Counted from the first letter of the stretch, positions 1 through 10,050 are shown. The stretch: DNA of 64,000 nucleotides from Labrenzia sp. R4_2 (GCF_017743865.1 NZ_JAGHRJ010000002.1:372001-436000), one strand, 5' to 3'. Notes: generated by a model from the sequence alone, not told the origin. Numbers and translations are program-made.

Positions 1-769
1 TGCCGTAGACGGGTGTTGGAAACAGGTCCCGCAGCTCCTGAGCGCTTGCTCCGATGATGACCTTTTTTCCAAAGAGGGTCGTATTGGCGACGTCTCCTTC
101 AAGCACATCAATCATGGATACCCGGGGCATCTGATCAATGGCGATGCTGTAATCCAGCCAAAAGGCCCCTGAGGTTGCGCCGGTATGGCCGCCGAGATAG
201 GCTGCGGCGGACAGCTCCTCGACGCCGTTTAGTTCAAACCCGTAGATGTTTCGCCAGATCCGGCTGTCGGCCTCCACCGGCACCATCACAACGACGGGCC
301 AGGCGACCTCCAAAAATTCCGCTATTGGCTGGTTGAGAATTTCTTCAGACTCGTCCTCTGCACCGGTTGCCGCCTGGCGGAACGCTGCGAGACTGACGTT
401 TCCTGCACGCTCAATGGACGCCGCAAAAATTGCATCATCTTCTGGAGTTGAGACCGAACTGAAATCGATATCAAAAACGATTTCAGTGACGCCGGCTTCG
501 GACAAATTGTCGATCAGATCCGCGTAGGTTCGCCGCGGAATTGGCCATATGCCAAGTTGCTCGAGCGACCGCGCATCAATATCGACAAAGAGCAAATCTC
601 CTGTGACCGGACGCTCGGACGCGGTGAACCGGTGTTCCCATAGCAACCGGTCAAGCCCGTCCGTAACGCGGACAGCTTGCAGCGCCAAAAGTCCTGCCCC
701 CATCAGGCCTGCAAACACGATCGCTGCAAGAAATCTCTTTAAGTCAGCCGAAATTGCTCCTAATCGCAC
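1..769 (-). CDS. CHASE2-domain membrane sensor protein (N-terminal part, possibly adenylate cyclase)
   Basis: The reading frame leaves the window at its left edge, so only about 256 N-terminal residues are visible. An in-frame TAG lies just upstream and the best start is GTG at 769, preceded by a GAGGTGG ribosome site. A transmembrane helix spans roughly residues 12-32. The extracytoplasmic CHASE2 domain follows, with FVDIDARSLEQLGIWP near residue 60 and the typical end motif KKVIIGASAQELRDLFPTP. CHASE2 domains sense periplasmic or extracellular signals and usually precede an adenylate/guanylate cyclase or a kinase. The output domain lies outside the window and cannot be named. It sits 121 bp downstream of a FecR-domain gene on the same strand, a recurrent FecR-CHASE2 pairing. 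Confidence 0.85.
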   Translation of the reverse strand, partial: MRLGAISADLKRFLAAIVFAGLMGAGLLALQAVRVTDGLDRLLWEHRFTASERPVTGDLLFVDIDARSLEQLGIWPIPRRTYADLIDNLSEAGVTEIVFDIDFSSVSTPEDDAIFAASIERAGNVSLAAFRQAATGAEDESEEILNQPIAEFLEVAWPVVVMVPVEADSRIWRNIYGFELNGVEELSAAAYLGGHTGATSGAFWLDYSIAIDQMPRVSMIDVLEGDVANTTLFGKKVIIGASAQELRDLFPTPVYG

Positions 770-890
770 TTTGCCCGCCCAATCCCACCTCTAAATGTTC
801 GATACACTCCGGCTTGCATCCTATCAGGACGCTTTGGCATCAGGTTTCGGCTCCCCAACCGATAGCTTGAGTACGCAAACACCAATGGCG

Positions 891-2279
891 TTACAAACGA
901 CCGCCTGTATCAGCTCCACCGTTGCCGTTCCCGTTGCCATTCCCGTTGTTACCGGAATTGCCGTTTCCATTTCCATTGTTGCCGGAATTACCGTTCCCGT
1001 TTCCGTTGTTGCCGGAATTACCGTTCCCGTTTCCGTTGTTGCCGGAATTGCCGTTGCCATTTCCGTTGTTGCCGGAATTGCCGTTGCCATTTCCGTTGTT
1101 GCCGGAATTGCCGTTCCCGTTTCCGTTGTTGCCGGAATTGCCGTTCCCGTTTCCGTTGTTACCGGAATTGCCGTTGCCATTCCCGTTGTTGCCGGAATTG
1201 CCGTTGCCATTCCCGTTGTTGCCGGAATTGCCGTTGCCATTCCCGTTGTTGCCGGAATTGCCGTTGCCATTCCCGTTGTTGCCGGAATTGCCGTTGCCAT
1301 TTCCGTTGTTACCGGAATTGCCATTGCCATTTCCGTTGTTACCGGAATTGCCGTTACCATTCCCGTTGTTGCCGGAATTGCCGTTGCCATTTCCGTTGTT
1401 GCCGGAATTGCCGTTGCCATTTCCGTTGTTGCCGGAATTGCCGTTGCCATTCCCGTTGCCACTTCCATTGTTGCCAGCGGATTCGCCGCTCCCGGAAGAA
1501 CTGCCCGCGCTCCCATTACCGGCGCCACCCGTGTTGCCACCAGCATTCTGCCCTTGGCTGTTTGTTGAGCCTCCCGAAACGCCTTGATTGGAGGTGTTTG
1601 TAGACGGGCTCGGAACATTTCCGATTGACGGAGTGGCAAAAGCCGGAGCCCTTGCAGCGCCCGGTGACACAGAGGGCGCATTCACACCGGACACCGACAA
1701 GCCCGACCGGCTGCCGGGCGCGCTTGAGGCACTTTGACCTGGTCCCAGCGAAGCGGTTTGGCCGGTCGCCAAATCGGAGACCTCGACAAGGCCACGTTCA
1801 ACAGAGACCCGCGCTTCGCGGCTGTTTACCGAAACACCAAACCGCGTTCCTTTGACAACAGCGGCGAGAAAAGGGGTTTCGACTGTAAAATGCGGACGCC
1901 CGCGCTTTTGAACATCGACAGTCAAGCGGCCAGAGCGCTGAAGCAACGTCGTCTTTCGGTTATTACTTCGATACTTCGAAAGGGCAAACTTGGCGTTCGG
2001 ACCGACAGAGATGGTTTCTGCACCACGCGCGATCAGCGCTCGTGCGCCAGAACGCGTTGCCATCGTGTAACCAGGCTGAAACACCATACCGCGCCGAACG
2101 CGGAACGCTTTCACTTCGGGCGCCACGAAGTAAACGACCCCGGACACCCGTTTAACCACCCACTCAGCGCGCGCTTCACCGGCCGTTGCCACAACGGCGA
2201 ACGCGCAAATTAACAAAGCAAATAAGCTGACTCGGAACAGTCGTCTGGAGAGCTTTGCGAATGCACGCTCATAAAACAT
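891..2279 (-). CDS. Exported FecR-domain protein with Gly/Asn tandem-repeat C-terminus
   Basis: About 462 residues. The N-terminus reads as a signal peptide: basic MFYERAFAKLSRRLFR, a hydrophobic stretch, then cleavage near GEARA. Residues about 45-170 form a FecR-type sensing domain (RSGARALIARGAETISVG, FTVETPFLAAVVKGTRF). A Pro/Ser/Ala linker follows. Residues about 274-443 are seventeen copies of the ten-residue unit GNGNGNSGNN, ending in a short GGADTGGRL tail. A GTG at 2321 would add 14 residues, but it places non-signal sequence before the signal peptide, so ATG at 2279 is preferred; neither has a clear ribosome site. The product probably works in the periplasm or at the cell surface. 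It lies upstream of the CHASE2 gene, suggesting a two-part envelope sensor. The repeat domain's role is unknown. Confidence 0.85.
   Translation of the reverse strand: MFYERAFAKLSRRLFRVSLFALLICAFAVVATAGEARAEWVVKRVSGVVYFVAPEVKAFRVRRGMVFQPGYTMATRSGARALIARGAETISVGPNAKFALSKYRSNNRKTTLLQRSGRLTVDVQKRGRPHFTVETPFLAAVVKGTRFGVSVNSREARVSVERGLVEVSDLATGQTASLGPGQSASSAPGSRSGLSVSGVNAPSVSPGAARAPAFATPSIGNVPSPSTNTSNQGVSGGSTNSQGQNAGGNTGGAGNGSAGSSSGSGESAGNNGSGNGNGNGNSGNNGNGNGNSGNNGNGNGNSGNNGNGNGNSGNNGNGNGNSGNNGNGNGNSGNNGNGNGNSGNNGNGNGNSGNNGNGNGNSGNNGNGNGNSGNNGNGNGNSGNNGNGNGNSGNNGNGNGNSGNNGNGNGNSGNNGNGNGNSGNNGNGNGNSGNNGNGNGNSGNNGNGNGNGNGGADTGGRL
951..1460 (-). repeat. 17 tandem copies of a 30-bp minisatellite inside the FecR gene
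   Basis: The core CCGGAATT recurs every 30 bp exactly, from 951 to 1431, with only synonymous-type differences among copies (for example TTC/TTT and GCC/ACC). There are no spacers, so it is not a CRISPR array. The 30-bp period keeps every frame open, which explains long spurious open frames on both strands here. Copy number is expected to vary by slippage or recombination and to change the length of the Gly/Asn domain in ten-residue steps. Confidence 0.95.
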
Positions 2280-2557
2280 TGCAGACACGTCTGTCGACCG
2301 AATGAAAACCACGCCAAACACCGCTTTTGAATGATTGTTTCGACGCTTTATAACATTGACAATTTTAACGTTAGGTGAAGCTCAACAAACACAGCGAGGA
2401 ACATAAGACGAACCACAACAACACCCCAGTTCTACCAGAACGGTAAATGCTAATACATTTCAACTCTAGACAAATAGCAGTCAACTAAATTGCAGATTGC
2501 CAATCCTGGAAAAATGCAACTGAGGTGTATTCTTACAAAGCACCAAACCAGCAGTAC

Positions 2558-3721
2558 TTATTGGGACTCAGCACCTCGAACGGCCGCGCCAGCGGTTAGA
2601 GCAACGATTGCCATTAGCACGGAAAGACCGGCAAATGTGATTGGCAAGCCGATGCCATCTGCAACGAAACCGATCACCGCTGGTCCCAATAGAATTCCGC
2701 CATACCCGGCTGTTGCAACCGCTGCAATCGCCGCGCCTTGCGGCATGACCTTTTGCCGTCCCGTCAGACTGAACAGCACCGGGACAATGTTGCAGACCCC
2801 GGCACCGATCGCAGCAAATCCGATCAGCGACAAAGCCAGGTTGCTCGCCGTTGCAACGAGCAGAATACCGGCAATGGTGATCACCCCGCCCCAGAACAGG
2901 ATGTTTCGAGGCCCGAGCCGGGCAACCACCCGATCCCCCACCAAACGACCGATCGTCATCGTCACTGAAAAGCACATGAAGCCAATGCCGCCCTGGGCAA
3001 TGTCAACCAGACCCTGATCGGTGATCAGCGCAGCGCTCCAGTCCAGAACCGCCCCTTCGGTCAAAAAAGTAATGGCGATGAGGAGTGCCAGAAGCAGAAC
3101 AACACCTTTCGGGAATGCACCGCCTTCGGAAGAACCTCCGGTGCGATTGGGAAGCAGCCGCGGGGCTGCCACAATCAGCAGCAACAGACTCGCAAGCGCA
3201 ATCAGCCCGGCAGCAGCGAAAGGCGACAGGCCGAGCGTCAGGAAGAGTGTGACCCCGCCTGCCCCGGCAAACCCGCCAATGCTGAACTGGGCATGGAACC
3301 CCGACATCAACGGTTTATCGGATCCACTCTCAACATCCACTGCATGCGAGTTCATGCCGACTTCCATGACGCCGAGGAAGCTCCCGAACAGGAAGACGGC
3401 GATGGCCATGAGAGGGATCGTCTCTGCATACCCAAGAGCCGGAAATCCGGCAATCAAACCGATCCCGGACCCGACAATCACACGCCGGCTTCCAAATGCG
3501 GCGCACAACGGTCCGGCAAGCGGCATGAAAAGAACTGAGCCGATACCGAGGCACAAAAGCAAAAGACCGAGCCCGGCATCATCAACGCCAAGCCTTTGCT
3601 GTGCGAACGGGATCAGCGGTGACCATGCTCCCATCGTCAGTCCGCCAATGAAAAACACCAGCCGTGTTGCAAGCCGCGTTTCGAACCGATTGAGGCTCAA
3701 GGCAGCATCATGACCCGTCAC
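2558..3721 (-). CDS. MFS transporter, YbjJ-like
   Basis: 387 residues with about twelve hydrophobic segments, the usual size for the major facilitator superfamily. The loop between helices 2 and 3 carries GPLCAAFGSRRVIVGSG, a variant of the MFS G-x3-D-x-x-GRR signature. The sequence style (TMGAWSPLIPFAQ at the start, GVMEVGMNSHAVDVE in helix 4-5, FLTEGAVLDWSAAL in the second half) matches the YbjJ subgroup of putative exporters. The start is GTG at 3721 with AAGGAC eight bases upstream. Substrate cannot be read from sequence. It ends 237 bp upstream of the FecR gene on the same strand, with an AT-rich gap, so it is probably a separate unit. Confidence 0.88.
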   Translation of the reverse strand: MTGHDAALSLNRFETRLATRLVFFIGGLTMGAWSPLIPFAQQRLGVDDAGLGLLLLCLGIGSVLFMPLAGPLCAAFGSRRVIVGSGIGLIAGFPALGYAETIPLMAIAVFLFGSFLGVMEVGMNSHAVDVESGSDKPLMSGFHAQFSIGGFAGAGGVTLFLTLGLSPFAAAGLIALASLLLLIVAAPRLLPNRTGGSSEGGAFPKGVVLLLALLIAITFLTEGAVLDWSAALITDQGLVDIAQGGIGFMCFSVTMTIGRLVGDRVVARLGPRNILFWGGVITIAGILLVATASNLALSLIGFAAIGAGVCNIVPVLFSLTGRQKVMPQGAAIAAVATAGYGGILLGPAVIGFVADGIGLPITFAGLSVLMAIVALTAGAAVRGAESQ

Positions 3722-3771
3722 CGGTCGCAGTCCTTTTATGTTTTGCAGGGCCCGGCTTGCGATCCAAAATC

Positions 3772-4494
3772 CTAGGTCGCCGGGGTCAGAATTTCGTTTT
3801 CAACAGAGCGGAAAACGTCGACATGGTCAATGTTCATCTGCTGGATGCCGCATGTGACCGCCAGTTCGAACACGTCGCGATCATCACCGTCATAAAAGAG
3901 CTGCGTGGTGAGCCCAGCATCCCTTGCTGAAGCGGCAAGATCAGCATCCAAATTGTGCGCCTGAAACTCCAGGATTGCCGCACCTTGCGCGACCGCCCGT
4001 TCCACCGAGCCGACATGATCATAAAGGACCATAAGCCGGAGATCAGGCACACGGGCCCGTGCCTCGGCGCGAATGGACTGGTCGAAGGAGAACGTCCAGG
4101 CTGTTTCCAGAAGACCGTTGGCCTGGAGCATGTCTCTGACCTTCGCCGGATCTCCTTCCTTGATCTCAGCATAGACCGCAATCCGGTCCTGACACGCCTT
4201 CAGAAACGCATCAAACCGCGGCACGCGTTCACCGGAAAACTCTTTTGAAAACCAGGAACCGGCATCCAAAAGGTCGATCTCGGATGCCAGCTTGTCGGCG
4301 AACCGGCCGGATCCGTTGGTGGTCCGGTCTAAAGTGTCATCGTGAAAGACGTAGAGGACACCGTCGCGGGATGGACGGACATCGAGCTCAACCACTTCCG
4401 CGCCGGCCTCGATCGCCTTTTCCAAAGACGCCAGTGTGTTTTCCGGGGCTTTGAGGCTGAGGCCACGATGGCAAACGATAGCTGCACGGTTCAC
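3772..4494 (-). CDS. Glycerophosphodiester phosphodiesterase
   Basis: 240 residues forming one GDPD TIM-barrel domain. Catalytic signatures are in place: CHRG at residues 8-11, PENTLAS near 17, VELDVRPSRDG near 36 and FHDDTLDRTTNGSG near 50, giving the His pair and acidic metal ligands. No signal peptide is seen, so it is cytoplasmic like UgpQ rather than periplasmic like GlpQ. It hydrolyses glycerophosphodiesters from lipid turnover to glycerol-3-phosphate and the alcohol. No ugp transporter genes are adjacent. The MFS gene downstream on the same strand starts 51 bp after the stop, so co-transcription is possible. Confidence 0.93.
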   Translation of the reverse strand: MNRAAIVCHRGLSLKAPENTLASLEKAIEAGAEVVELDVRPSRDGVLYVFHDDTLDRTTNGSGRFADKLASEIDLLDAGSWFSKEFSGERVPRFDAFLKACQDRIAVYAEIKEGDPAKVRDMLQANGLLETAWTFSFDQSIRAEARARVPDLRLMVLYDHVGSVERAVAQGAAILEFQAHNLDADLAASARDAGLTTQLFYDGDDRDVFELAVTCGIQQMNIDHVDVFRSVENEILTPAT

Positions 4495-4884
4495 GGATAA
4501 GCTCCAGACGGTTCGGGGTCAAAGCACCAGCGATGTTGAAGGGAAACGAATCTCGATTGACCGAGACACGAAAGAGATGCCTGAAGACTTTGATGCCTTC
4601 GTGACACGTATCACGTTCATCAAACTCCGGATTGTTTCAAGGCCAAAAGCAGCTGCGCCAGTCAATATCAACTGCTGCCGAGTGTTTCTTCAGATTTCGC
4701 ACCAATTTGAGCACTCAATGACCGAACGCCGAGCCGAGTTTCCCGAACCATCCGGCGGAATTATGACAAATTGTTCACCCTCAATAAACAGTCAGTCAAA
4801 TTGCAGCTTTTGAAATACCGCTTATGTCATGGATCAGCGTTCCCCATGGAACGTCTTCAACAGTCATATTGATGAGGTTCCAAA
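4495..4884. other. 390-bp intergenic region, no supported gene
   Basis: This gap separates the leftward phosphodiesterase gene from the rightward yceI operon, so it must hold two divergent promoters. A 125-codon open frame at 4436-4813 (+) overlaps the start of the phosphodiesterase gene, lacks a ribosome site and has no recognisable protein character, so I do not accept it. The right half (about 4760-4830) is AT-rich and is the likely promoter area for yceI, but no convincing -35/-10 pair was found. Confidence 0.6.
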
Positions 4885-5469
4885 ATGATCCGTCTTGCTA
4901 CATCTGCCTTCGCCCTGTCCGTTCTCGCTGGCGCTGCTGTCGCTGAACCGGTTGCGTTCGACTTCGACAAATCCCACTCCAACCTGTCCTTCACGTATGA
5001 TCACCTTGGTTACTCCACCACCGATGGCCGTTTTGGCGACTGGGATGGCACCCTGTTGATCGACAAGGAAACCCCGGCAAACTCTTCGATCGAGTTCAAA
5101 ATCCAGATTGGCAGCCTCGACACATTTTGGGCGGATCGCGACAAGCACCTCTTGAGCGCCGATTTCTTTGACGCCGAGAAGTTCCCTGAAGCGACCTTCA
5201 AGAGCACAAGCGTCGAGCAAACCGGTGAAAAACAGCTTGAAGTCACCGGCGACCTCACAATCAAGGGCATCACAAAGCCGGCGACCCTGACCGTCGACGT
5301 CACAGCAATGGGCGAACACCCGATGGCGAAGAAGGAATCGGTCGGCTTTGCCGTCAATACCGTGATCAAACGCTCCGACTTCGGCATGGACATGTTCGTG
5401 CCCTATGTTGGGGATGAGGTCACCATCACGTTCCACTCGGAAACACTGACGACAGCAGCAACCAACTAA
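4885..5469 (+). CDS. Periplasmic YceI-family lipid-binding protein (first copy)
   Basis: 194 residues with a signal peptide (MIRLATSAFALSVLAGAAVA, cleavage before EP). The mature part is a YceI lipocalin-like barrel: FDKSHSNLSFTYDHLGYS, FDAEKFPEATFKST, LTIKGITKPATL and MFVPYVGDEVTITFHSE. YceI proteins bind polyisoprenoids or related amphiphiles in the periplasm. GAGG lies nine bases upstream of the ATG. It starts a three-gene set with cytochrome b561 and a second, diverged YceI protein. A strong hairpin follows the stop and may limit read-through, so that this gene is expressed above the other two. Confidence 0.95.
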   Translation: MIRLATSAFALSVLAGAAVAEPVAFDFDKSHSNLSFTYDHLGYSTTDGRFGDWDGTLLIDKETPANSSIEFKIQIGSLDTFWADRDKHLLSADFFDAEKFPEATFKSTSVEQTGEKQLEVTGDLTIKGITKPATLTVDVTAMGEHPMAKKESVGFAVNTVIKRSDFGMDMFVPYVGDEVTITFHSETLTTAATN

Positions 5470-5481
5470 TCTGCGAAAACG

Positions 5482-5506
5482 CGGGAAGCCTCGCCAAGGC
5501 TTCCCG
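5482..5506 (+). terminator. Hairpin between yceI and cytochrome b561 genes
   Basis: CGGGAAGCC (5482-5490) pairs perfectly with GGCTTCCCG (5498-5506) across a seven-base loop. Only three T residues follow, so it may be an attenuator, a weak terminator or an mRNA 3'-end stabiliser. The next gene's ribosome site (AAGGA) begins seven bases later. Confidence 0.6.
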
Positions 5507-5525
5507 TTTGCCGAAGGAAACCGCC

Positions 5526-6137
5526 ATGTATCGCAATACGCCAACCGGATATGGCCGGATAGCTATCTTCTTTCACTGGACTATGGCTCTGCTCATTATC
5601 GGTATGCTTGCCTTCGGACTTTATCTCAAGCAACTGCCGCAGACCGATCCGAACCTTTTTCAGCTCTACCAGCTGCACAAGTCCGTTGGCTTTGTTGTTC
5701 TGGCACTCGCGGCCTTCAGACTGATTTGGCGTCTGGCAAATCCTTCGCCAAAACTGCCGGCCGACATGCCAGCTCTTGAAAAACTTGCAGCTCATCTCGG
5801 CCACATCGGGCTCTACGTGCTGATCTTCGCAATGCCGATCACAGGCTGGTTCATGGTGTCCGCATCCCCCTGGGGGATCCCGACGGTGGTGTTTAACGTT
5901 CTGCCGATCCCGCATCTGCCCTATCCGGAGGCTCTTGGAACAAGAGAACAGGCCGAAGCCTTTTTCATGATCCTCCATGAATACGGTGCGTATCTGTTGA
6001 TCGCCTTGGTGGTTGTCCATATCGCCGCCGCACTGAAACACCACTTCATTGCCAAGGACGACACCTTGAAGCGGATGACATCAACCAAGCCGGCACAAAA
6101 CGCGCTTGAATCACATTCTGAGAAAGCCAAAGCATGA
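5526..6137 (+). CDS. Cytochrome b561 family protein
   Basis: 203 residues with four hydrophobic helices. Candidate haem-b histidines are in FFHWTMAL (helix 1), LHKSVGF (helix 2), and HEYGAYLL with VVHIAAALKHH (helices 3-4), as in the prokaryotic b561/YceJ family, which passes electrons from the quinone pool. A TTG at 5508 could add six residues, but ATG at 5526 has AAGGA at proper distance. Its stop overlaps the start of the downstream YceI gene (ATGA), so these two are translationally coupled. In E. coli a b561 gene (yceJ) also neighbours yceI, which supports a joint envelope redox or quinone-related role. Confidence 0.93.
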   Translation: MYRNTPTGYGRIAIFFHWTMALLIIGMLAFGLYLKQLPQTDPNLFQLYQLHKSVGFVVLALAAFRLIWRLANPSPKLPADMPALEKLAAHLGHIGLYVLIFAMPITGWFMVSASPWGIPTVVFNVLPIPHLPYPEALGTREQAEAFFMILHEYGAYLLIALVVVHIAAALKHHFIAKDDTLKRMTSTKPAQNALESHSEKAKA

Positions 6138-6688
6138 CACTGAAATCACTTGCACTCCTCAGCTGCACCTTGTCTTTCCTGACCGTGCAGCCCGCACTTG
6201 CTGCGACATGGACCGTAGATCCGGCGCAGAGCACACTTGGGTTTGAAGTCCAGCAGGGCAGCAGCGCTTTGACAGGACGGTTCACCTCCTGGGACGCATC
6301 CATCGAGTTTGACCCGGACGCGCCGGAGAACGCCGATATCTCGGCAACGATCCGCCCGGCCAGCGCCTCCACCGGCAACGCCCAGTTTGATGGGACCCTG
6401 CCGAATGGCGACTGGTTTGACACCGCCGCTTTCCCGGACGCGACCTTCACCGCCGACAAAGTGGAACGGGTGGAAGGCGACAGTTACCGGGCAAACGGAA
6501 CGCTCACGATCAAGGGCGTGTCCATGCCGCTCGTCCTGGACTTTACACTGGCCATCAACGGTGACACGGCCACAGCAAATGGAATGGCAACATTAAACCG
6601 TCTTGAATACGGCCTTGGATCCGGTGTCGGAACAGATACCGTCGGCGATGCAGTCACCGTCACGCTCAACCTGACGGCGACCCGCTAG
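6134..6688 (+). CDS. Periplasmic YceI-family protein (second copy)
   Basis: 184 residues with a signal peptide ending ALAA before TWTVDPAQSTLGFE. YceI barrel motifs include FDTAAFPDATFTADKVE and LTIKGVSMPLVLDF. It is clearly diverged from the first copy at 4885: shorter, with different loop sequences, and with the C-terminal LEYGLGSGVGTDTVGDAV in place of the SDFGMDMFVPYVGDE type. It overlaps the b561 stop by four bases, so the two are made together. Two YceI paralogues flanking one b561 suggests either two ligands or a donor-acceptor pair; this is inference. Confidence 0.94.
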   Translation: MTLKSLALLSCTLSFLTVQPALAATWTVDPAQSTLGFEVQQGSSALTGRFTSWDASIEFDPDAPENADISATIRPASASTGNAQFDGTLPNGDWFDTAAFPDATFTADKVERVEGDSYRANGTLTIKGVSMPLVLDFTLAINGDTATANGMATLNRLEYGLGSGVGTDTVGDAVTVTLNLTATR

Positions 6689-6712
6689 CTCTTTTCGGAT
6701 CTCGCGCGGTCT

Positions 6713-7339
6713 TCAGCCGCGTGAGGCCGCCAGACCGATGCCGCTGGCAACGAACAAACCGCCAATCGCTTTGTGCATCCGTCCCATAAACCGTCGCGAC
6801 AGGTGAAGAACGCTCAAACGGCTTCCCACGAAGCCGTAAATCATAGCAACCGAGAACGACACCAGCGCGATCAGAACAACCATCCCGGTCAGCTGAGTGA
6901 CAGCTGTTCCCGATGGGTCAAGAAACTGGGGAAACAAAGCCGTGAAAAACACAACTGCCTTGGGGTTTGCAGCGGCGACCAGAAATCCGCTCCGATAAAG
7001 GCGCCCGGTGGTATCCGCTTCTGACCGTTTGTCGCCGCCTATATCGAGCCCGTTGGAAGCGCTGCGCCACATCGAAAAGCCAAGATAAACAAGATATGCC
7101 GCACCAGCATATTTGATGACCATGAACAAGACAGCCGATTTGGCAAGCACGATGCCGAGACCGGCACAGGCCAAGATGGCCTGCACCACGGAAGCGCTCA
7201 TATTTCCAAGTGCGGTCGCAAGCACCTGTTTCCATCCATAACGCGCACCGTGGGTAAATGCGATTAATGTGCTCGGGCCCGGCACCATTGAGGCGGTGAA
7301 CACTGTCAGCGCGAACAGGGCCCAAAACGACAAGTCCAT
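6713..7339 (-). CDS. LysE/RhtB-family amino acid exporter
   Basis: 208 residues with five to six transmembrane helices. The family opening is clear: SFWALFALTVFTASMVPGPSTLIAFTHG, then ARYGWKQVLATALGNMSAS and NPKAVVFFTALFPQFLDP. LysE/RhtB proteins export amino acids such as lysine, threonine or homoserine lactones; the substrate here is unknown. It converges on the YceI operon with only 24 bp between stops, and a hairpin with arms around 6702-6722 runs into its last codons. No regulator is adjacent. Confidence 0.92.
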   Translation of the reverse strand: MDLSFWALFALTVFTASMVPGPSTLIAFTHGARYGWKQVLATALGNMSASVVQAILACAGLGIVLAKSAVLFMVIKYAGAAYLVYLGFSMWRSASNGLDIGGDKRSEADTTGRLYRSGFLVAAANPKAVVFFTALFPQFLDPSGTAVTQLTGMVVLIALVSFSVAMIYGFVGSRLSVLHLSRRFMGRMHKAIGGLFVASGIGLAASRG

Positions 7340-7573
7340 TAGTCCCCCAAAGATAATAGCTAAATGAAAACGATCAGATCGGACGAATTTCCTGAGCGCA
7401 CTGTTTCACAAGCACTCAACAAGCTCAACGGCTATGCGCCGAATTTCGAAAACCGGATCGATTGCGTCTTATGTCGGCTTGGACTCTTGCAACATTTTGC
7501 TTAAGAACACGCCACAGACCTTTTGCCAGGGGCTGATCCGTCAGCGCCTAGCCAGATCAGGAAGGCTTTTTGC

Positions 7574-9211
<1,638 letters not shown>

Positions 9212-9243
9212 CGCAGTTGGCGGGGTGATGAACCTGCCGCTCC

Positions 9244-9306
9244 GCTGTCCCGGTGCAACCCGGGACCCAATCGTTTTGGTCTGGTCCCGACTCTAAGGCC
9301 GGGACG
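9244..9306. repeat. Paired GTCCCGG/CCGGGAC hairpins, possible dispersed intergenic element
   Basis: Two GC-rich inverted repeats follow the fumarase stop. The first has TCCCGG and CCCGGGA arms near 9249-9266. The second has GTCCCG near 9284 pairing with CGGGAC near 9300. The central segment reads AATCGTTTTGGTCTGG. The composite structure resembles short palindromic intergenic repeats found in many copies in alphaproteobacterial genomes, and it may also act as a terminator. Confidence 0.4.
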
Positions 9307-9459
9307 GCCACGTATTGAACGGCTTTCCAGGAGTTATTGCGCCAAAAGACCAAGTCTCCGTTACCGGGCCATTTCCCTAAGCATTTACGGCAATCTGAAA
9401 GCCTATTTTAAGTTGTATTCTCTATCTTCTCAGCAATTCTGACATGCGGAGGATCGGGA

Positions 9460-10050
9460 ATGCGGCAGCAGAAATCCTTTGGAAAGCGCGACCACAGTTT
9501 TGTCCCGCAAGAGCGGGGACGGTCCCTGCCCCGCCGTCCAATCCACGATGCGGTCGATAGCTATGAAGATCCTGTCCTTGTGCGCTTTGCAACGGACACG
9601 CCCTGGCCGGCCTATGCTGCTGCGGGAATTACGCTGGCGGTCATAGCGACCACACTTTTCGCTGTTGGCGAGGTTAGCACCATAACACTGTTGATGTTGG
9701 TTCCGATGATGACCTTCGTCGGTTTCATCCTGTTTCTGCAGTTCAAGGGACTGCAACGTGGCATGCAGGGTGAAAAGGAAAAGAGGAAGCGCGCGATCCA
9801 GGCGAAGTATCCACTGGTGCCGATTGCCGGAATGATCGCCGGACTTGTCTATTTTATGATCACCAGGGAACAGAGCCTTTTGGACATTGCGGGCTATGAC
9901 TGGTCCGGGATGTTTGGCCTCAGAACCGACATCGGAAAGGACGAGCCGCTGACGGCACAGTTGTTGGAGACAATGGCCAAGTTCGGCGGTGCCGGGGTCG
10001 CCGTGGCCGTCCTTTGGTACAAGGTCACCAAGAAAGAGCCGGCAGACTGA
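9460..10050 (+). CDS. Membrane protein of unknown function
   Basis: 196 residues; I do not recognise the family. An about 45-residue basic cytoplasmic lead (KRDHSFVPQERGRSLPRRP) is followed by two adjacent hydrophobic helices (AYAAAGITLAVIATTLFAVG and TLLMLVPMMTFVGFILF), a highly basic loop (EKEKRKRAIQAKYP), a third helix and a final weaker helix ending in a charged KVTKKEPAD tail. GGAGGATCGGGA directly precedes the ATG, a strong ribosome site. It is probably monocistronic: 248 bp separate it from fumarase, and the next gene begins 187 bp later. Confidence 0.75.
   Translation: MRQQKSFGKRDHSFVPQERGRSLPRRPIHDAVDSYEDPVLVRFATDTPWPAYAAAGITLAVIATTLFAVGEVSTITLLMLVPMMTFVGFILFLQFKGLQRGMQGEKEKRKRAIQAKYPLVPIAGMIAGLVYFMITREQSLLDIAGYDWSGMFGLRTDIGKDEPLTAQLLETMAKFGGAGVAVAVLWYKVTKKEPAD

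Noticed and set aside
951..1460. CRISPR array
   Set aside because: Repeats abut with no spacers and encode a regular peptide.
795..1587. Long open frames of 257 and 221 codons on the + strand across 795-1568 and 922-1587, and a second minus frame at 824-1681
   Set aside because: They are by-products of the 30-bp repeat inside the FecR gene, which keeps all frames open; they consist of repeated AVAISVVAGI, LPFPLLPELP or TEMATAIPAT with no ribosome site.
4436..4813. 125-codon + strand frame
   Set aside because: Starts inside the phosphodiesterase gene, has no ribosome site and no protein-like features.
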